Source: Pyropia yezoensis (taxonomy: Eukaryota; Rhodophyta; Bangiophyceae; Bangiales; Bangiaceae). From it: 64,000 nucleotides of DNA. The DNA lies in the NCBI GenBank assembly GCA_009829735.1, contig CM020618.1:28434894-28498893 (forward strand), in the 5' to 3' direction. Positions 1 through 10,340 of this stretch are shown here, piece after piece; position 1 is the stretch's first letter; each line of letters begins with the position of its first letter. Position numbers and translations under genes: made by a program. The notes under the pieces are model-generated. The model searched no databases. It worked only from the letters and a program-made list of their open reading frames with translations, and was not told the origin of the DNA.

Positions 1-1816
1 GGAAGCTCCTCATCTGGGTCTGTGTCCGGGGGAACTGAGCCTTACGGACGGCCCTCAAGTTCTTCTCGTTGACACTGAGGCGCCCCGGACGGACAACATG
101 TCCCAAGTATTCCACCTCCTGAGTGAAGAGGTGGCACTTGCTCGCCTTCAGTGACACACCGGCGTTAGCAAGTAGCTTGAACACCTGGCCAAGATGGCCA
201 ATGTGCTCCTCCGGACTTCGGGAGAACACAATGATATCGTCTAGGTACACAAGACAGATCTGCCACCGTACTCCGGCCAGAATCATGTCCATGGCGCGCT
301 GGAAAGTTGCCGGCGCGTTGCACAGTCCGAAAGGTAGTCGTTTGCACTGGTAGGTACCACAGTGACAGGTAAAGGTAGTTTTATGCCTGTCTTCCGGGGC
401 AATGGGAATTTGCCAATACCCCCCGTTACAGTCTAGGGTAGAGAACACGTTTGCCTCCCCCAGTGAGTCCAGACAGTCGTCCATCCTAGGGAGGGGATAA
501 CTATCCTTCACCGTGCTCTCGTTGAGCTTTCGGTAGTCGATACAGAACCGTGGGTTCCCATCAACCCTGGGGACAATGACCACCGGACTCGCCCTCTCGG
601 CGTTGGTGGGCTCAATCACATCGAGGGCCTCCATGCGAGCAACTTGCTCCTTAACGAGGGCCCTTGAACGGGGTCCTCCCCTATACGGTTGTTGGCGTAT
701 TGGGGGTGCACCGGGCTTCAACTCGATCCGGTGTTGGGTGGCTCTCATGAGTCCCAATTGACCATCCCACAACCTGTGATATTGGTCCAAGAGGCGTTCA
801 ACTTGAACCCTCAACCTGGGCGGAGCACCCTCCATGTTCACCCGGGGCCGAGGAGAGGCGGCCGACTTGGCTTGGTGCTTCTCCTTTCCGGACGTCGGGT
901 CGCTACTCGCGCCCGCGTTGAGGGTGACCGCTACTACCGGTCCCTCATGTTGGTCGATATAGCCGAACTTGGCTCCCGACTTGAAGTACTTGGGCGACGA
1001 GCTCAGGTTCATAACCTGGATCCTCCACGGGACTCCGGCTTTGGAGTCCATCGTGCCAAGGGCAACATGCACTTGGTGCTTGCGAGCAAGACGGGGGTGA
1101 GGGTGCACCAACCCGTTCCCCGTATGATCAGTTACAACGTCAACGTGCGCCACCGAGTTGGGGAGCAACGTGACCTTACGGGCTAAACGCAGGGTAGCAG
1201 TAAACCCTTCTCTCACAGAGCAAACAGGCTTCGACTGTGAGACTGTCACAGGAGCCACCGACTTTCCCTTACCAAGGATGGGGATGGTTTCCCAATTCAT
1301 CAACTTGACCCAATACTCAGGGCCACTAATCAAAGGCACTTGAGTTACAACACAAAGGGTACCCAGAAGCAGGGGTACCGATATATTCTCAACTACTCCA
1401 TAGGTCACGTCAACCTCATGGGTCCCCAACCTATTTGGTAGGGTCACGGCACCAACGATGGGAAGTGCCCCACCATTGATATCGATCAGATGGTCAGCTT
1501 TAGACCTCCAGCGTTGGAGCTTCATCTCCTTTGGTAATAGCGACTTGCGTATCAAGGAGGCTCCTGAACCGGTATCAAGTACGATACGGGCACAGCAGGC
1601 GCGGCCGGGGGCAAGTTTCACCCGTCCAGCCACCTGGAAGTTCTCACCCGTCAGCACCGCGATGACCCGACGTGGGTTTACGTTCTTGGGGACTCCTACC
1701 CGAGGTAGGCCGACTCCCTTAGGTCGCCGCAGTATCCGGCACGGTTGGTTCGTCCTCTTGACCCACTTGGCCGAGGCTACCGTTGTGAGCTTCGGACGGC
1801 CAGCTCCAACGGTCAT
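1..1816 (-). CDS. pol of element 1 (protease to RT, partial)
   Basis: Minus-strand frame that starts in the -1 frame of gag at the ATGA overlap and appears open to the window edge. The first 250 residues hold the aspartic protease; element D shows VLDTGSGASLI at the same place. A linker follows, then the RT palm with a YLDDIIVFS active site (about 210-250), ending at the RT/RNase H connection (QTQMRSF) at base 1. Element D (19529-22644 plus 46013-46880) shows the missing remainder: RNase H, integrase and chromodomain. The site where F inserted in D is intact here: ggtccctcatgttggtcg at about 939-956. Confidence 0.85.
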   Translation of the reverse strand, partial: MTVGAGRPKLTTVASAKWVKRTNQPCRILRRPKGVGLPRVGVPKNVNPRRVIAVLTGENFQVAGRVKLAPGRACCARIVLDTGSGASLIRKSLLPKEMKLQRWRSKADHLIDINGGALPIVGAVTLPNRLGTHEVDVTYGVVENISVPLLLGTLCVVTQVPLISGPEYWVKLMNWETIPILGKGKSVAPVTVSQSKPVCSVREGFTATLRLARKVTLLPNSVAHVDVVTDHTGNGLVHPHPRLARKHQVHVALGTMDSKAGVPWRIQVMNLSSSPKYFKSGAKFGYIDQHEGPVVAVTLNAGASSDPTSGKEKHQAKSAASPRPRVNMEGAPPRLRVQVERLLDQYHRLWDGQLGLMRATQHRIELKPGAPPIRQQPYRGGPRSRALVKEQVARMEALDVIEPTNAERASPVVIVPRVDGNPRFCIDYRKLNESTVKDSYPLPRMDDCLDSLGEANVFSTLDCNGGYWQIPIAPEDRHKTTFTCHCGTYQCKRLPFGLCNAPATFQRAMDMILAGVRWQICLVYLDDIIVFSRSPEEHIGHLGQVFKLLANAGVSLKASKCHLFTQEVEYLGHVVRPGRLSVNEKNLRAVRKAQFPRTQTQMRSF

Positions 1817-3760
1817 TCCTTTCCCGCCGACTTGGCGTCCGAATCTGAGGGCGAAGGGGAAGACGACGAGTCCGAGGACGACGTGTCCGCCTCCTCCGCC
1901 GAGGGTGTGGCGACCGCCACTACCGGTCGAGACCCACCCTCGCGGCGTGAACGTACTTAGTTCGTAGCCGACTACTTACTCGCATTCCTAACAAGTTGTT
2001 GGATGCGTTTACTCAACTTGGGGCAATCATATGCCCAGTGTCCATCGGAGTTGCAGTTCCAACACTGATCGTCAGATCCCGGAGGGGTCTTCCCGACTGG
2101 GGATGACGAAGAGATACCCTGGGAAGTACCCACGGCAGCTACCACCCTTTCCTGGCGGATTCGGCGTGCCTCTCGTAGCTCTCTGGCCTGGCGCGCCTCC
2201 TCACGTTCCTTGGCCAACTCGGCCTGACGCTCCTGGCGTTGTTCCTCCCGCAACTTGCGGTAGGCCTCACCTCTGCGGTAAGCGAACCTAGCCAACTCGG
2301 CCAGGGTCGCCCGGGCAGTGTTATGCTCCCGGGTCTCCATCCGGACTGACCAATGGAGTCCCTCCACAAACCGGCTCTTCACCACAGTTTGTGGATGATG
2401 AAACCCGCAAAGATTGTTGAGCTTACGGACTCGCTCCGCAAAGGACAACTCGTCCTCCGCCTCTTCCTGATGGGCTTGCGTAAACTCCTCAACTTGAGAA
2501 GCCAACGCCGCTTCATCCACCATGGCTCTCAACAACCAGTTGACGAGCTCCAAATAGGACGTCACCTCACCAACGCCTCCACTTGAGGAGCTGGGCATGA
2601 CGGACATAAGTTCTGTCCGCAGGTCGCCCTTCGTAAACTCCTATAGCATATAGAAAGCCATGCCTTCACTTATGGCATTGTCGTCACAGGCTTTTGTGAA
2701 ACGACGTAGAAACTCAAAGACACGGAGGGGGGGAATTCCATCCCACTCCGCTTTGTGCCCAAAAGAGTGAAGTGCATTCTTCTTGGCACGGCCCATGGCT
2801 CGGGCCTGGTCAGGACCATACGCCACCGTCTTGTTGTGGAGGGCGTAGGTCTCACAGTCAAAGATCCTCTGATAGACCGGGTTGGCTACCTGGATCTTGG
2901 GCGGCACCTCACGTTGAGGGAGCAGCCGCTGTGGCACTGCGGTAAGCTGACCCTCAGTGCCCATAGTCTGGCGCGGCGCGCTTGGTGTAGCCGCCGGCGT
3001 TTCCAGGGGAAACTCCCCCGTGAAGGGCGTACGCCCCACCGAGTATGGTGTGGCTCCCTCGTTGGGAGTCACAGGTGTCGCCCCCTGTTCGGGGCGACCT
3101 GAGATAGGCGCAAGGAGGGATTCCCCCTGCGCCTGCGGGCTCGAAAGCCCCAATCCGGTCTGGACATTAAGACCATCTGGCAAACTCGCCACAATCTGAT
3201 TCAGAATACTATTCGTCATCGTGACCACCAGGTCCGGCATAGTCTGCCGCAACACATTGGTCGCCTCCCGACGGACAGTTTCCGCGAGGAGTGGACTATC
3301 GGCTCCAGTTGAGTCTCGGTCCGCCTCCGGGAGTCCACCTGAGGGGTAACCATGATCCTCAGGGGTCTCAACCGGGGGCATGGGCGCGAGCCCATCGCCG
3401 AACGGACGGAGGTCCGCCGTCCTCCGAAAGCCTAGTTGGCGACGGCTCCAAGCCAAAGTTGGCTCCAACCCGAGTGGAACGCGCGGGGACAGTCCTCACC
3501 CCTTGGGACGTTCCCGTTGAGCTTACCACACGGTGGCCAGACTTCGGCCCACCCACATCAGAAGTGTCACCCGAGTGAACTCCCGACTGAGTCGGGGTGG
3601 CCTGTTGCCCGCCCGCACTTCCAGTCCTGCTGGCTCGAGGGACCTCTAGTCCCTCTGCGACCCCAGATAAACCCACCTGTGTCTCACCAGTATTTAAAGG
3701 CACTGAAGTACGTGCGTCACCGGTGTACTCCCCGGACGATGGGGGGTCCGAACCAGCCAT
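1813..3760 (-). pseudogene. gag of element 1 (disrupted)
   Basis: Structural polyprotein of a Ty3/gypsy element. I take ATG 3760 as the start (AACATGGCTGG; the gag of B starts ACCAACATGGCT). The N-terminal 100 residues are Ser/Thr/Gly/Pro-rich. The frame shifts near 3430-3470, where the next frame continues into the gag core. The core is interrupted by an in-frame TAG at 2641-2643 where element D has CAG, and again by TAA near 1972. A CCHC zinc knuckle (CWNCNSDGHWAYDCP) is followed in the D copy by an acidic Ser-rich tail. The ancestral stop TGA (1813-1815) overlaps an ATG (ATGA). The slippery heptamer of D is changed to GGGAAAG here. Confidence 0.82.
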
Positions 3761-3860
3761 GTTGGATAACGATCCGTATGACACGGTCCAAGTCCACCGT
3801 TCCTCTGAGACAGAGGGCCCCCTACACCCGGGTGCACCCGGAGGTAAAGTTTACCTCTGT

Positions 3861-3877
3861 CCCCTGCTGCTCCACCA
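3861..3877 (-). promoter_or_regulatory. Primer binding site of element 1
   Basis: On the minus strand TGGTGGAGCAGCAGGGG begins 2 nt after the LTR end. It starts with TGG, as expected for pairing with a tRNA 3' CCA end. The same 17 nt occur after the unrelated LTR of element B at 23693-23709. I did not identify the priming tRNA. Confidence 0.75.
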
Positions 3878-3879
3878 AA

Positions 3880-4348
3880 TGTGGCGAAAACCACTCGCAC
3901 ACACGGCACCCAAGTTGGGGCGGTGTACAAGGGCTGCCTCCCGTGTCGGGGGAACCAGAAGAAGTGCAAGTCGCACACACTCTATCCCTGTTGTGGGGCA
4001 ATCCCCCCACTAACAAACAAGAAGATGGTGTGTGGGCCAACAGTTTCTTGGTCGGGACGGGGACGCAGGGCCAAGCCCCGCTGTCCCTCCCCTTATCCCC
4101 CCAGGGTCCCCTCAGAATCTCGCCACTCAGAATCTCCCACCCCAGCACCTGCCCACCGGGCCACACGAAAATTCAAGACGATAAATGCAGAAAACCCTCA
4201 AATCCACGTTGGATTTACTACTAAGCTAACTATCCCAAACTTAAGGAATATGGACCCAAATGCAGGGGGAGGAACGGATCAGGCTAGTGGCCTGCCGCCC
4301 CTTGCATGGCACGTGTTGCCCCCCTACCTGGGGGTCAATACTGCCACA
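3880..4348 (-). repeat. LTR1, 5' LTR of element 1
   Basis: 469-bp repeat starting TGTGGC and ending GCCACA on the plus strand, so both ends show TG...CA. Full-length relatives lie at 16115-16584, 17847-18315 and 47923-48390. Internal element sequence is on its left, so it is the 5' LTR of a minus-strand element. Confidence 0.92.
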
Positions 4349-4790
4349 TCTTGTTCAGGGGACTGAAGCGCCGGATGAGAGCAGCACGGAAAGCGTCCCA
4401 GCTCGAAACGTCTGTAGTCTGACTAAAGGTGTGCCACCAGTTGAACGCTTTTCCATCAAGGTAGGTGCAAGCGACACGACACGCTTCGGCGGGTTCACTC
4501 AGCCGGACGTAGGAGTCCAAGTGGGAGCACCAAGCTTCAATGGTCCCGGGGTTGCCAGAGAACAGCCCAGGTTTGTTCCGCCGTGCGGGTTCTGCGTTAT
4601 CGCGGGCTGCTTTCGCCTTCGTCTCGGCGAGCTGCTGCTTCGTGTCTTCCAATTCCACCTTGTGTGCCTCGAGCTCGTCACGCATCTGCGTCACAAATGT
4701 CGTAAGCTGATTCTATGCTTCGACACGGGGGGTGCCGGATGTCGACCCAGAAGTGTCTGGGGTCCCGCCAGCAATACTCGAGGGGTCCAT
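4349..4790 (-). pseudogene. gag of element Z (N-terminal part)
   Basis: Begins at ATG 4790 and parallels the F gag: a coiled-coil-like stretch (DELEAHKVELEDTKQQLAE), then the retrotransposon gag core (IEAWCSHLDSYVRLSEP ... FNWWHTFSQTT ... [10 protein letters not shown]). A TAG stands where F has the Trp of EAWTQLT, and the frame is cut by the element 1 LTR at 4348. Confidence 0.8.
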
Positions 4791-5129
4791 CGTTTCCAGA
4801 AGTTAATTCCCAAGGTTACAATTTCACAGGACAGAGCGACCTAGACGTACAAAGATATGCCCAGTCGAAGTCCGGATGGATTTGTGAAAGTAATTTGGTC
4901 AAGCGACGTAGTGGCGCGCGACAATTGGTCAAGTGCCCCGGGATCGCGGCGACGAGATCAAGAGCGTGCAACACTATTTTGTCCAATCACAATCAAATCG
5001 TAAGAGGGCGCGCAATCGGATTTTCGGTCGGCGTCCACGCTCGGGCCCGAGTCGGTCTCGTCGGAATCTCACGCGGGGGGGAGATGAGAGGGGGAAAATC
5101 GGGCTCTCGCGGTAGATCAATGGGGGTTG

Positions 5130-5891
5130 TCAATCGGTGCCCCGCGCCAGCTGGCGGTGCTGCGCCTTGCCACGCAAGTGGCTTTCGAATTGAACCACCG
5201 AATCAAAATCACGCCCACAGGGATCGCAGCGTGGGAGAGTGGAAGGGCGATTGACAGTGTTGCGATGCCGACGTGAGTTGCGATGGTCGCGCAACACCGA
5301 TAGGCTGTTGCACGTCACCCGACAGGGCTTACACTGGTGTGTGCCCAGTGGGATGCGGCGGGCCTTGGCGATTCGGGGCTGTTCGCGCTGTTCCACCGCC
5401 CGCGCTTTGGTCTGCTTAATGTGCCCAATCGGCGGTGGGGACGGCGCGATGAAACGGCACGCCAGCTCCTGCGGGGGTAGCAGCAGGCGCCGGTTCGTCC
5501 GGGCCGCTGTGCCCGCCGAGGCAGGGCCCTTGCCCTTGCCCGAGAGGGGGGGCTTGGGGGCGGTCCGCCCCAGCAGGGATGGGTGCGGGGGGGCCGCCTG
5601 GGTGGAGGTGGAGAAGGCGCCCGCCGGGGGGCTGCGTGCCCCCGGGTGGTGGTGCCCTCCCACGGGGCCGCGTGCGGACGGACTGCTGCGTGCCGACGAG
5701 CCGCGCGCTGAACCAGCGTCGCGGATCGTCGGGGGTGCGCGGGTCGTCGGGGATGCGCGGGTCGTCAGGGGTGCGCGGGTCTCAGGGTTGCCACGTGACG
5801 TGGCCACCGTGTTGCGGGCCGTCGTGCCGGAGGATGCCGACGCGGCCGCCACAGCCGAGGAAGAGTATTCGTAACCTGATTTGGATCTCAC
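5130..5891 (-). CDS. Leader ORF with two U1/matrin-like C2H2 zinc fingers (element Z)
   Basis: 253 codons between the 5' LTR and gag, same strand as gag. The first 170 residues are Ser/Thr/Arg/Pro-rich repeats (TRAPPTIR-like). The C-terminus has two fingers of form C-x2-C-x12-H-x5-H: CKPC...RDHRNSRRH and CDPC...SHLRGKAQH. This spacing is typical of U1C/matrin-type nucleic-acid-binding fingers. A homologous ORF sits in the same place in F, so the ORF belongs to the element family. The frame has no ATG; it opens after TGA at a conserved stretch TTGAATCCCAG preceded by a T-rich tract. I infer a 3' splice site or a non-AUG start. Function unknown; binding the element's own RNA is one possibility. 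Confidence 0.7.
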   Translation of the reverse strand: MRSKSGYEYSSSAVAAASASSGTTARNTVATSRGNPETRAPLTTRASPTTRAPPTIRDAGSARGSSARSSPSARGPVGGHHHPGARSPPAGAFSTSTQAAPPHPSLLGRTAPKPPLSGKGKGPASAGTAARTNRRLLLPPQELACRFIAPSPPPIGHIKQTKARAVEQREQPRIAKARRIPLGTHQCKPCRVTCNSLSVLRDHRNSRRHRNTVNRPSTLPRCDPCGRDFDSVVQFESHLRGKAQHRQLARGTD

Positions 5892-6107
5892 TGGGATTCA
5901 ACAATCGGTTGACCAAAAAGAAAAAATCCGTGACATCAAGCGCGATGGCAGTGTCAGAGAAAAAATCTTTCGGTGTGATTCGTGAACCCCACTGCGTTCG
6001 TATTACAATGCCCGTGGCAAGCCGAACGCAAGGGGCAACAAGACGTCACAATCGCAGGGATGTACAAATCACGCACGGAATCGCAGTCACCGCCAGGTAG
6101 AAAGTCG

Positions 6108-6125
6108 AACAATCGGAAGCTACCA
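6108..6125 (-). promoter_or_regulatory. Primer binding site of element Z
   Basis: Minus strand TGGTAGCTTCCGATTG lies 2 nt inside the LTR. It shares TGGTAGCTTC with the equivalent site of F (45141-45158). Confidence 0.65.
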
Positions 6126-6127
6126 CA

Positions 6128-7097
6128 TGTGAGGACCCACCCAAAACCGGGGAGCCCTCGACGTACTCGTGGAGGTGTCAGCGCGCCTGGCGAGCCAATA
6201 AGGCGGCGGGGCACGGGGAAGAGGACGGTGGTCTCGACGGGGGTGGGTCTGGGGAAGAAGATGGGCGCGACGTCGGTGGGGATAGAGGGTACAAAAGGTA
6301 AACGGTGTCTTTGGTCTGTGTCTGTGGTTACCCCTCTCGTCTCCCCCGGTGGCGCCGACACCCACGCACTATATACTTGCGTCGGGGCACACGAGGTGCC
6401 CCAAAGCATGCGTTTCCCCGTCGCACCGCCGGTAGGCACAGAACGGTCCAAAAACGAAGCATGTCTCTCAGAACAAAGCATGGGCGGGCGTGCGCACTAA
6501 AGGAGTGCAGCCCCAGTTTGCCCGAAGCGAAGGGGGTCCCGTAGATGGCGCCCAGCGCGCCCCACCAGCCAGCTCCACACGCCGGTCCGCCAGAAGGTCC
6601 GACCGGCTGTAAGGGCCAGCAAGGCCAAATTCAATCAATCCCTTGACCGGCCAGCCAGTCACCAACCAGCTGGCCGAACTCAATCAATCCAAAAGCCGGC
6701 GAGCCAGTCATATCGCACTCAGCCGCCAGCGAGGATGTGTGGTGTCCTCAGTGCCGGTGAATCATGTGACTGGTCCTTGATGCCAGCTTTCAAACAGCGC
6801 AGAGAATGAAATTCAGGCAGCACAGACGGGGATGTCCGCCCGTGGTTGGTCGACGATGTCACTCGCTCCTCGATGTCGAGTTTCGACGTCCATGACAGGG
6901 TTCCGACAGTACGTTGACGGCGGCTTTCGTGCGGTCGGCCGACGTCCGCAAAATGTCAGGGATACAGCGTGGTGTCGCCCAGGGTAGTGGGGAATTGATG
7001 TGTCTCGGGGGGAGTTATCGGGGCCGGACATGTAAGGAGAGGTCCCAGTCCATATCCTCTGGGTTCCGGGTGGCGATTTAAGGGGCAAATCCTTACA
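6128..7097 (-). repeat. LTR2-like 5' LTR of element Z
   Basis: Starts TGTGAGGACC and ends AATCCTTACA on the plus strand, matching both ends of the 847-bp LTR of F (45161-46007), with patchy similarity and about 120 bp more length. It contains TATATA at 6370-6375 in the same context as the F LTR, a candidate promoter element. Confidence 0.85.
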
Positions 7098-10000
7098 AAC
7101 TCGCTTTGAGCCCCTGTCCGAGACGGTGCTCCCAGTTGACTGTGACCTCGCAGGCATCTGCAGAGCCCAGTACAACTGTAGCATCCCTCGCTTCGACTTG
7201 ACGCCGACCCGGGACTGCAACCAGAGGGCACCAGGTGCCAGAACACGCCCGCCGTGTGGTGATGGTTGGCGGCCGTGGCCCGTGCCCGGCACTGGGATGC
7301 GGTGGACTACGCTACCCACATGTGAAAGAGGGATTTCTGATGGGTCTTTGCATACTTGTGAGGGACTTGATTTGAGAGAATTTGAGTGTGAGATTAGTGA
7401 GTGGGAATAGAATTAGTTGTGATAGTGGCCCCCGACCTGACAAGGTTGGACTCGGGTCGGGGCCACTCGGGGGTATGGGGGAGAGCTACCTGGCCATCGT
7501 GCCGAGGCTCCCCCAGATGCACGTGAAGAGGGAGAGCGAGGCGCCCTTGGCCCGCGCCCTCAGGAATAGGACAACTGCGCGTTTGCTTTCCTCTTCCCCG
7601 TGTGCACTACCGTGCGTATCTGTTTTCTCTGCGAGCAGGCACGTAAGGCAACAGGCATACCACCCTTGTAGTTCCCCTTTCTGTGTGACCTGTCCCTTTC
7701 CTCCGAGGGATATTGACACGTGTCTGAGAGGATAGAGTTTTATACCACAACAACCTGCGCACATGCAAGCGCCATGACTTGACCATGGCCAACCGTATTA
7801 TAGACCTCCCGGCAGCGGGATCATCACTGCTCGTGATGGCGAACTGCCGCCGTAAGGCAGTCACCCTACCAAAAGGAACCATCCTCGGAATAGCTGAGAT
7901 CTATGAGGGAGACATACTCACTCCTAATGAGGACGGTCAAGTGGAGCCACTTGAGGTAGTGGCGGTAGCCGAGACCCCCGAGCGGGACGGACCCGGCATC
8001 GGGAGGCCAAGTCGACCACCAGTCCCGGCGGATTTTCCGCCGAAGGACCACGAAGCCTTGACGGCTTTGGCCGGGGCTGACCTCGACCACCTTCCCCCTT
8101 CGGTAGCCGAAGGGGTACGACGAATGCTGAAGAAGCACGACGTCATGTGGACAGGCGGAGCCCTGGGCACCATTGGGGCATCCCAGCATCGTATTGACTT
8201 GGTACCAGGCGCCCGGACCCGCCCGATCGCAACCGCACCGAGCGGGACCTATGCAACGAGAGATACTTCATGGGGAAGTGAAGAGAATGAGTGAAGCTAA
8301 GCTGATCCGACCTTCTAGGTCGGAAAGGGGTGCCCCAGTCGTCATAGTACCGAAAAAGGATCAAACCCCTTGGTTCTGCATCGATTATCGACGCCTCAAC
8401 TTGGTCACCAAGAAGGACTCATACCCTTTACCTAGGATAGATGAACGCATCGACTCCTCGGCGGAGGCCACAGTGTTTAGCCCTATCGATTGCAACGCCG
8501 GGTACTGGCAGATCCCCGAAGCCGAGGAAGATATCCCAAAGACAGCGTTCGTCTGTCACAGTGCCGTGTACGAGCTCCTAAGGATGCCCTTCGGATTTTC
8601 CAACGGACCCGCTACATTCCAGCGGGCCAGCGACATTAAACTGTTGGGAGTGAAGTGGCTTAACTGCCTAGTGTACCTCGACGATGTCATCGTCTTCTCT
8701 CGTAACATGGATGACCATGTCCAACACGTCGACGAGATACTCACCCTCTTGAGGATCGCCGGGGTAACCCTGCGACTCAAGAAGTGTGCCTTTTTTTAAC
8801 AAACGGTCGAGTATCTGGGTCACCAGATCACCCCAGGCAAGCTGGGTGTACTCGAAGCCAATACCCCGGCCCTCCGGGTTGCTCGATACTTCAGCACCGA
8901 AGCACAGCTCAAGAGCTTTCTGGGAATGTGCAACGTGTACCGACGGTTCGTCAAGGACTTCGCTCGTATAGCCAACCGTTAACGGTTCTGGCGAGCAGCA
9001 CCTTGCTAAAGGTACTCCAGCCACCCTCGTCCACCGAGGAGGAAGCACTCGAGTCACTGAAGCAGGCCTTGCTGTCCCCACCCGTCCTTGCGTTGCCGCA
9101 TAGACGCGGCACCTTCGTCATTGACGTCGATGCATGCGATGCCCAGGTGGGATGCACCTTGTTACAGGGAGAGACGCTCATCTGTACCGATAACGCTATC
9201 CCTGACCTACATCCAGTAGGATACTTCAGCCGAACACTAAACCCGGCTGAGCGTAACTATAGTGCCACCGAGCGCGAATGCCTCGGAGTGGTACGGGCAG
9301 TACAACTGCTCCGTCCATACCTGGAGGGTTCCAGGTTCATCGTAAGGTCCGACCTCGAACCTTTACGATGGCTACACAACCTTGGTGACAAGGATTCTAA
9401 CAGCCATGGACGGCTAGCCCGACGGCGGCAGAAGATGGCCGAGCACGACTACGGGACCGTATATATGGCCGGGGCCACGCATTATCTGGGGGATGCCCTG
9501 TCCCGCCTCGACACACCGAGCGGAGATACCCTCCCGGTGAACCAGGACATCCCGGTAGTACCGGTGCGTATGGTGGGCAATGCCACCCAAGGTATGGTTG
9601 ACCAAACCATCGACCACCTCGCGTGCCCACTAACGCTCGCGGACTTCCGCGTGGCACAGGCCAATGGCGATGACTGTGGATGCCATCGCGCCAACCTCCT
9701 GGCCGGAACGGCCGGCATCTTCTCCGAAAATGAAGACGGACTAATATACCGGCGGGCACCCGCCGACGGACAACATCAGGTCGTGGTCCACGTGCCCTTT
9801 CGGAAAGGCGTCATGGAACTAGAACACGAGAACCCTACAGCCGGACATCCGGGGGGTTCACGCATGGTCCATGCGAAGGTTCTTCTGTGGGCCAGCAATG
9901 GCAGTCGACTTGATCGACCACGTGCGGGGGTGCCACCCGTGTGCACGTAACCGTATGAGTCTTCATAGGCGGGCCTCCGCTATGAAACTCTTCCCGCCCA

Positions 10001-10340
10001 ATGGGCCCAACGAGAAAGTCGCTATCGACATACTCGGGCCGCTTCCGGTAACGGAAGAAGGGAACAAGTTTATCTTGGTCATGTCCGACCGCTTCACAAA
10101 GCTGTCGAGGGCGGCAGCCATCCCGGATGACAGAGCGTACACTATCATGAACGAAGTGGTTGACCACTGGATCAGTAGATACGGAGTCATGGACCAGCTT
10201 CTCACCGATAACGGAGCCAGCCTCACATCAGCATTCTGCATAAAGGTCATGAGTACGTATTGTATCGAACCACGATGGCCTTCCGACTCCCACCCACAGA
10301 CCAACGCGCAGGTGGAACGGGTTAACCGTACCATCGGGGG
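7098..10340 (+). pseudogene. pol of element C (frameshifted RT, RNase H, integrase)
   Basis: Starts in the protease/RT linker. The reading continues across the solo LTR3 if that is skipped (QYN | LRTCK). RT lies at about 8220-8960 with CIDYRRLN, DCNAGYWQIP and YLDDVIVFS. RNase H lies at about 9110-9560 (VIDVDACDAQVGCTLLQ, TERECLGVV, IVRSDLEPLRW). The integrase zinc-binding region is at about 9820-9955, with CHPCARNR spanning a frameshift. The catalytic core (AIDILGPLP, LLTDNGAS, HPQTNAQVERVNRT) ends near 10335. Frames change near 8220, 8799 (T run), 8985 and 9950. Integrase stops at VNRTI and runs straight into the end of the opposite-strand ORF, so the integrase C-terminus and any chromodomain are deleted. 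Confidence 0.85.
7177..7749 (+). repeat. Solo LTR3 with 5-bp target duplication
   Basis: 573 bp from TGTAGCATCC to TATACCACA, a diverged copy of the element B LTR (23114-23688). It is flanked on both sides by acaac (7172-7176 and 7750-7754). No internal element sequence adjoins it, so it is a solo LTR from LTR-LTR recombination. It sits inside the pol of element C. Confidence 0.92.

Larger units (their letters stand above)
1..4348 (-). mobile_element. Element 1: partial Ty3/gypsy retrotransposon (LTR1 family)
   Basis: Reading right to left: 5' LTR (3880-4348), primer binding site, gag, protease and reverse transcriptase, then the window edge. The same order and near-identical sequence recur in element D. 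The bases right of 4348 are not element 1 but the interrupted gag of element Z (the LNK/LNN region lines up with the F gag near 43315), so element 1 inserted into Z. The expected 5-bp target duplication would be tcttg (4349-4353); the other copy lies outside the window. Gag carries nonsense codons and a frameshift, so the copy is non-autonomous as read. Confidence 0.9.
4349..7097 (-). mobile_element. Element Z: 5' part of an LTR2-family Ty3/gypsy element
   Basis: Right to left: 5' LTR (6128-7097), primer binding site, zinc-finger leader ORF (5130-5891), start of gag (4790 down to 4349). Gag stops at the element 1 insertion, so the rest of Z must lie left of the window. It is a diverged relative of element F. 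Its right neighbour is the pol of element C, so Z inserted into C; the candidate target duplication right of the LTR is aactc (7098-7102). Confidence 0.85.
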
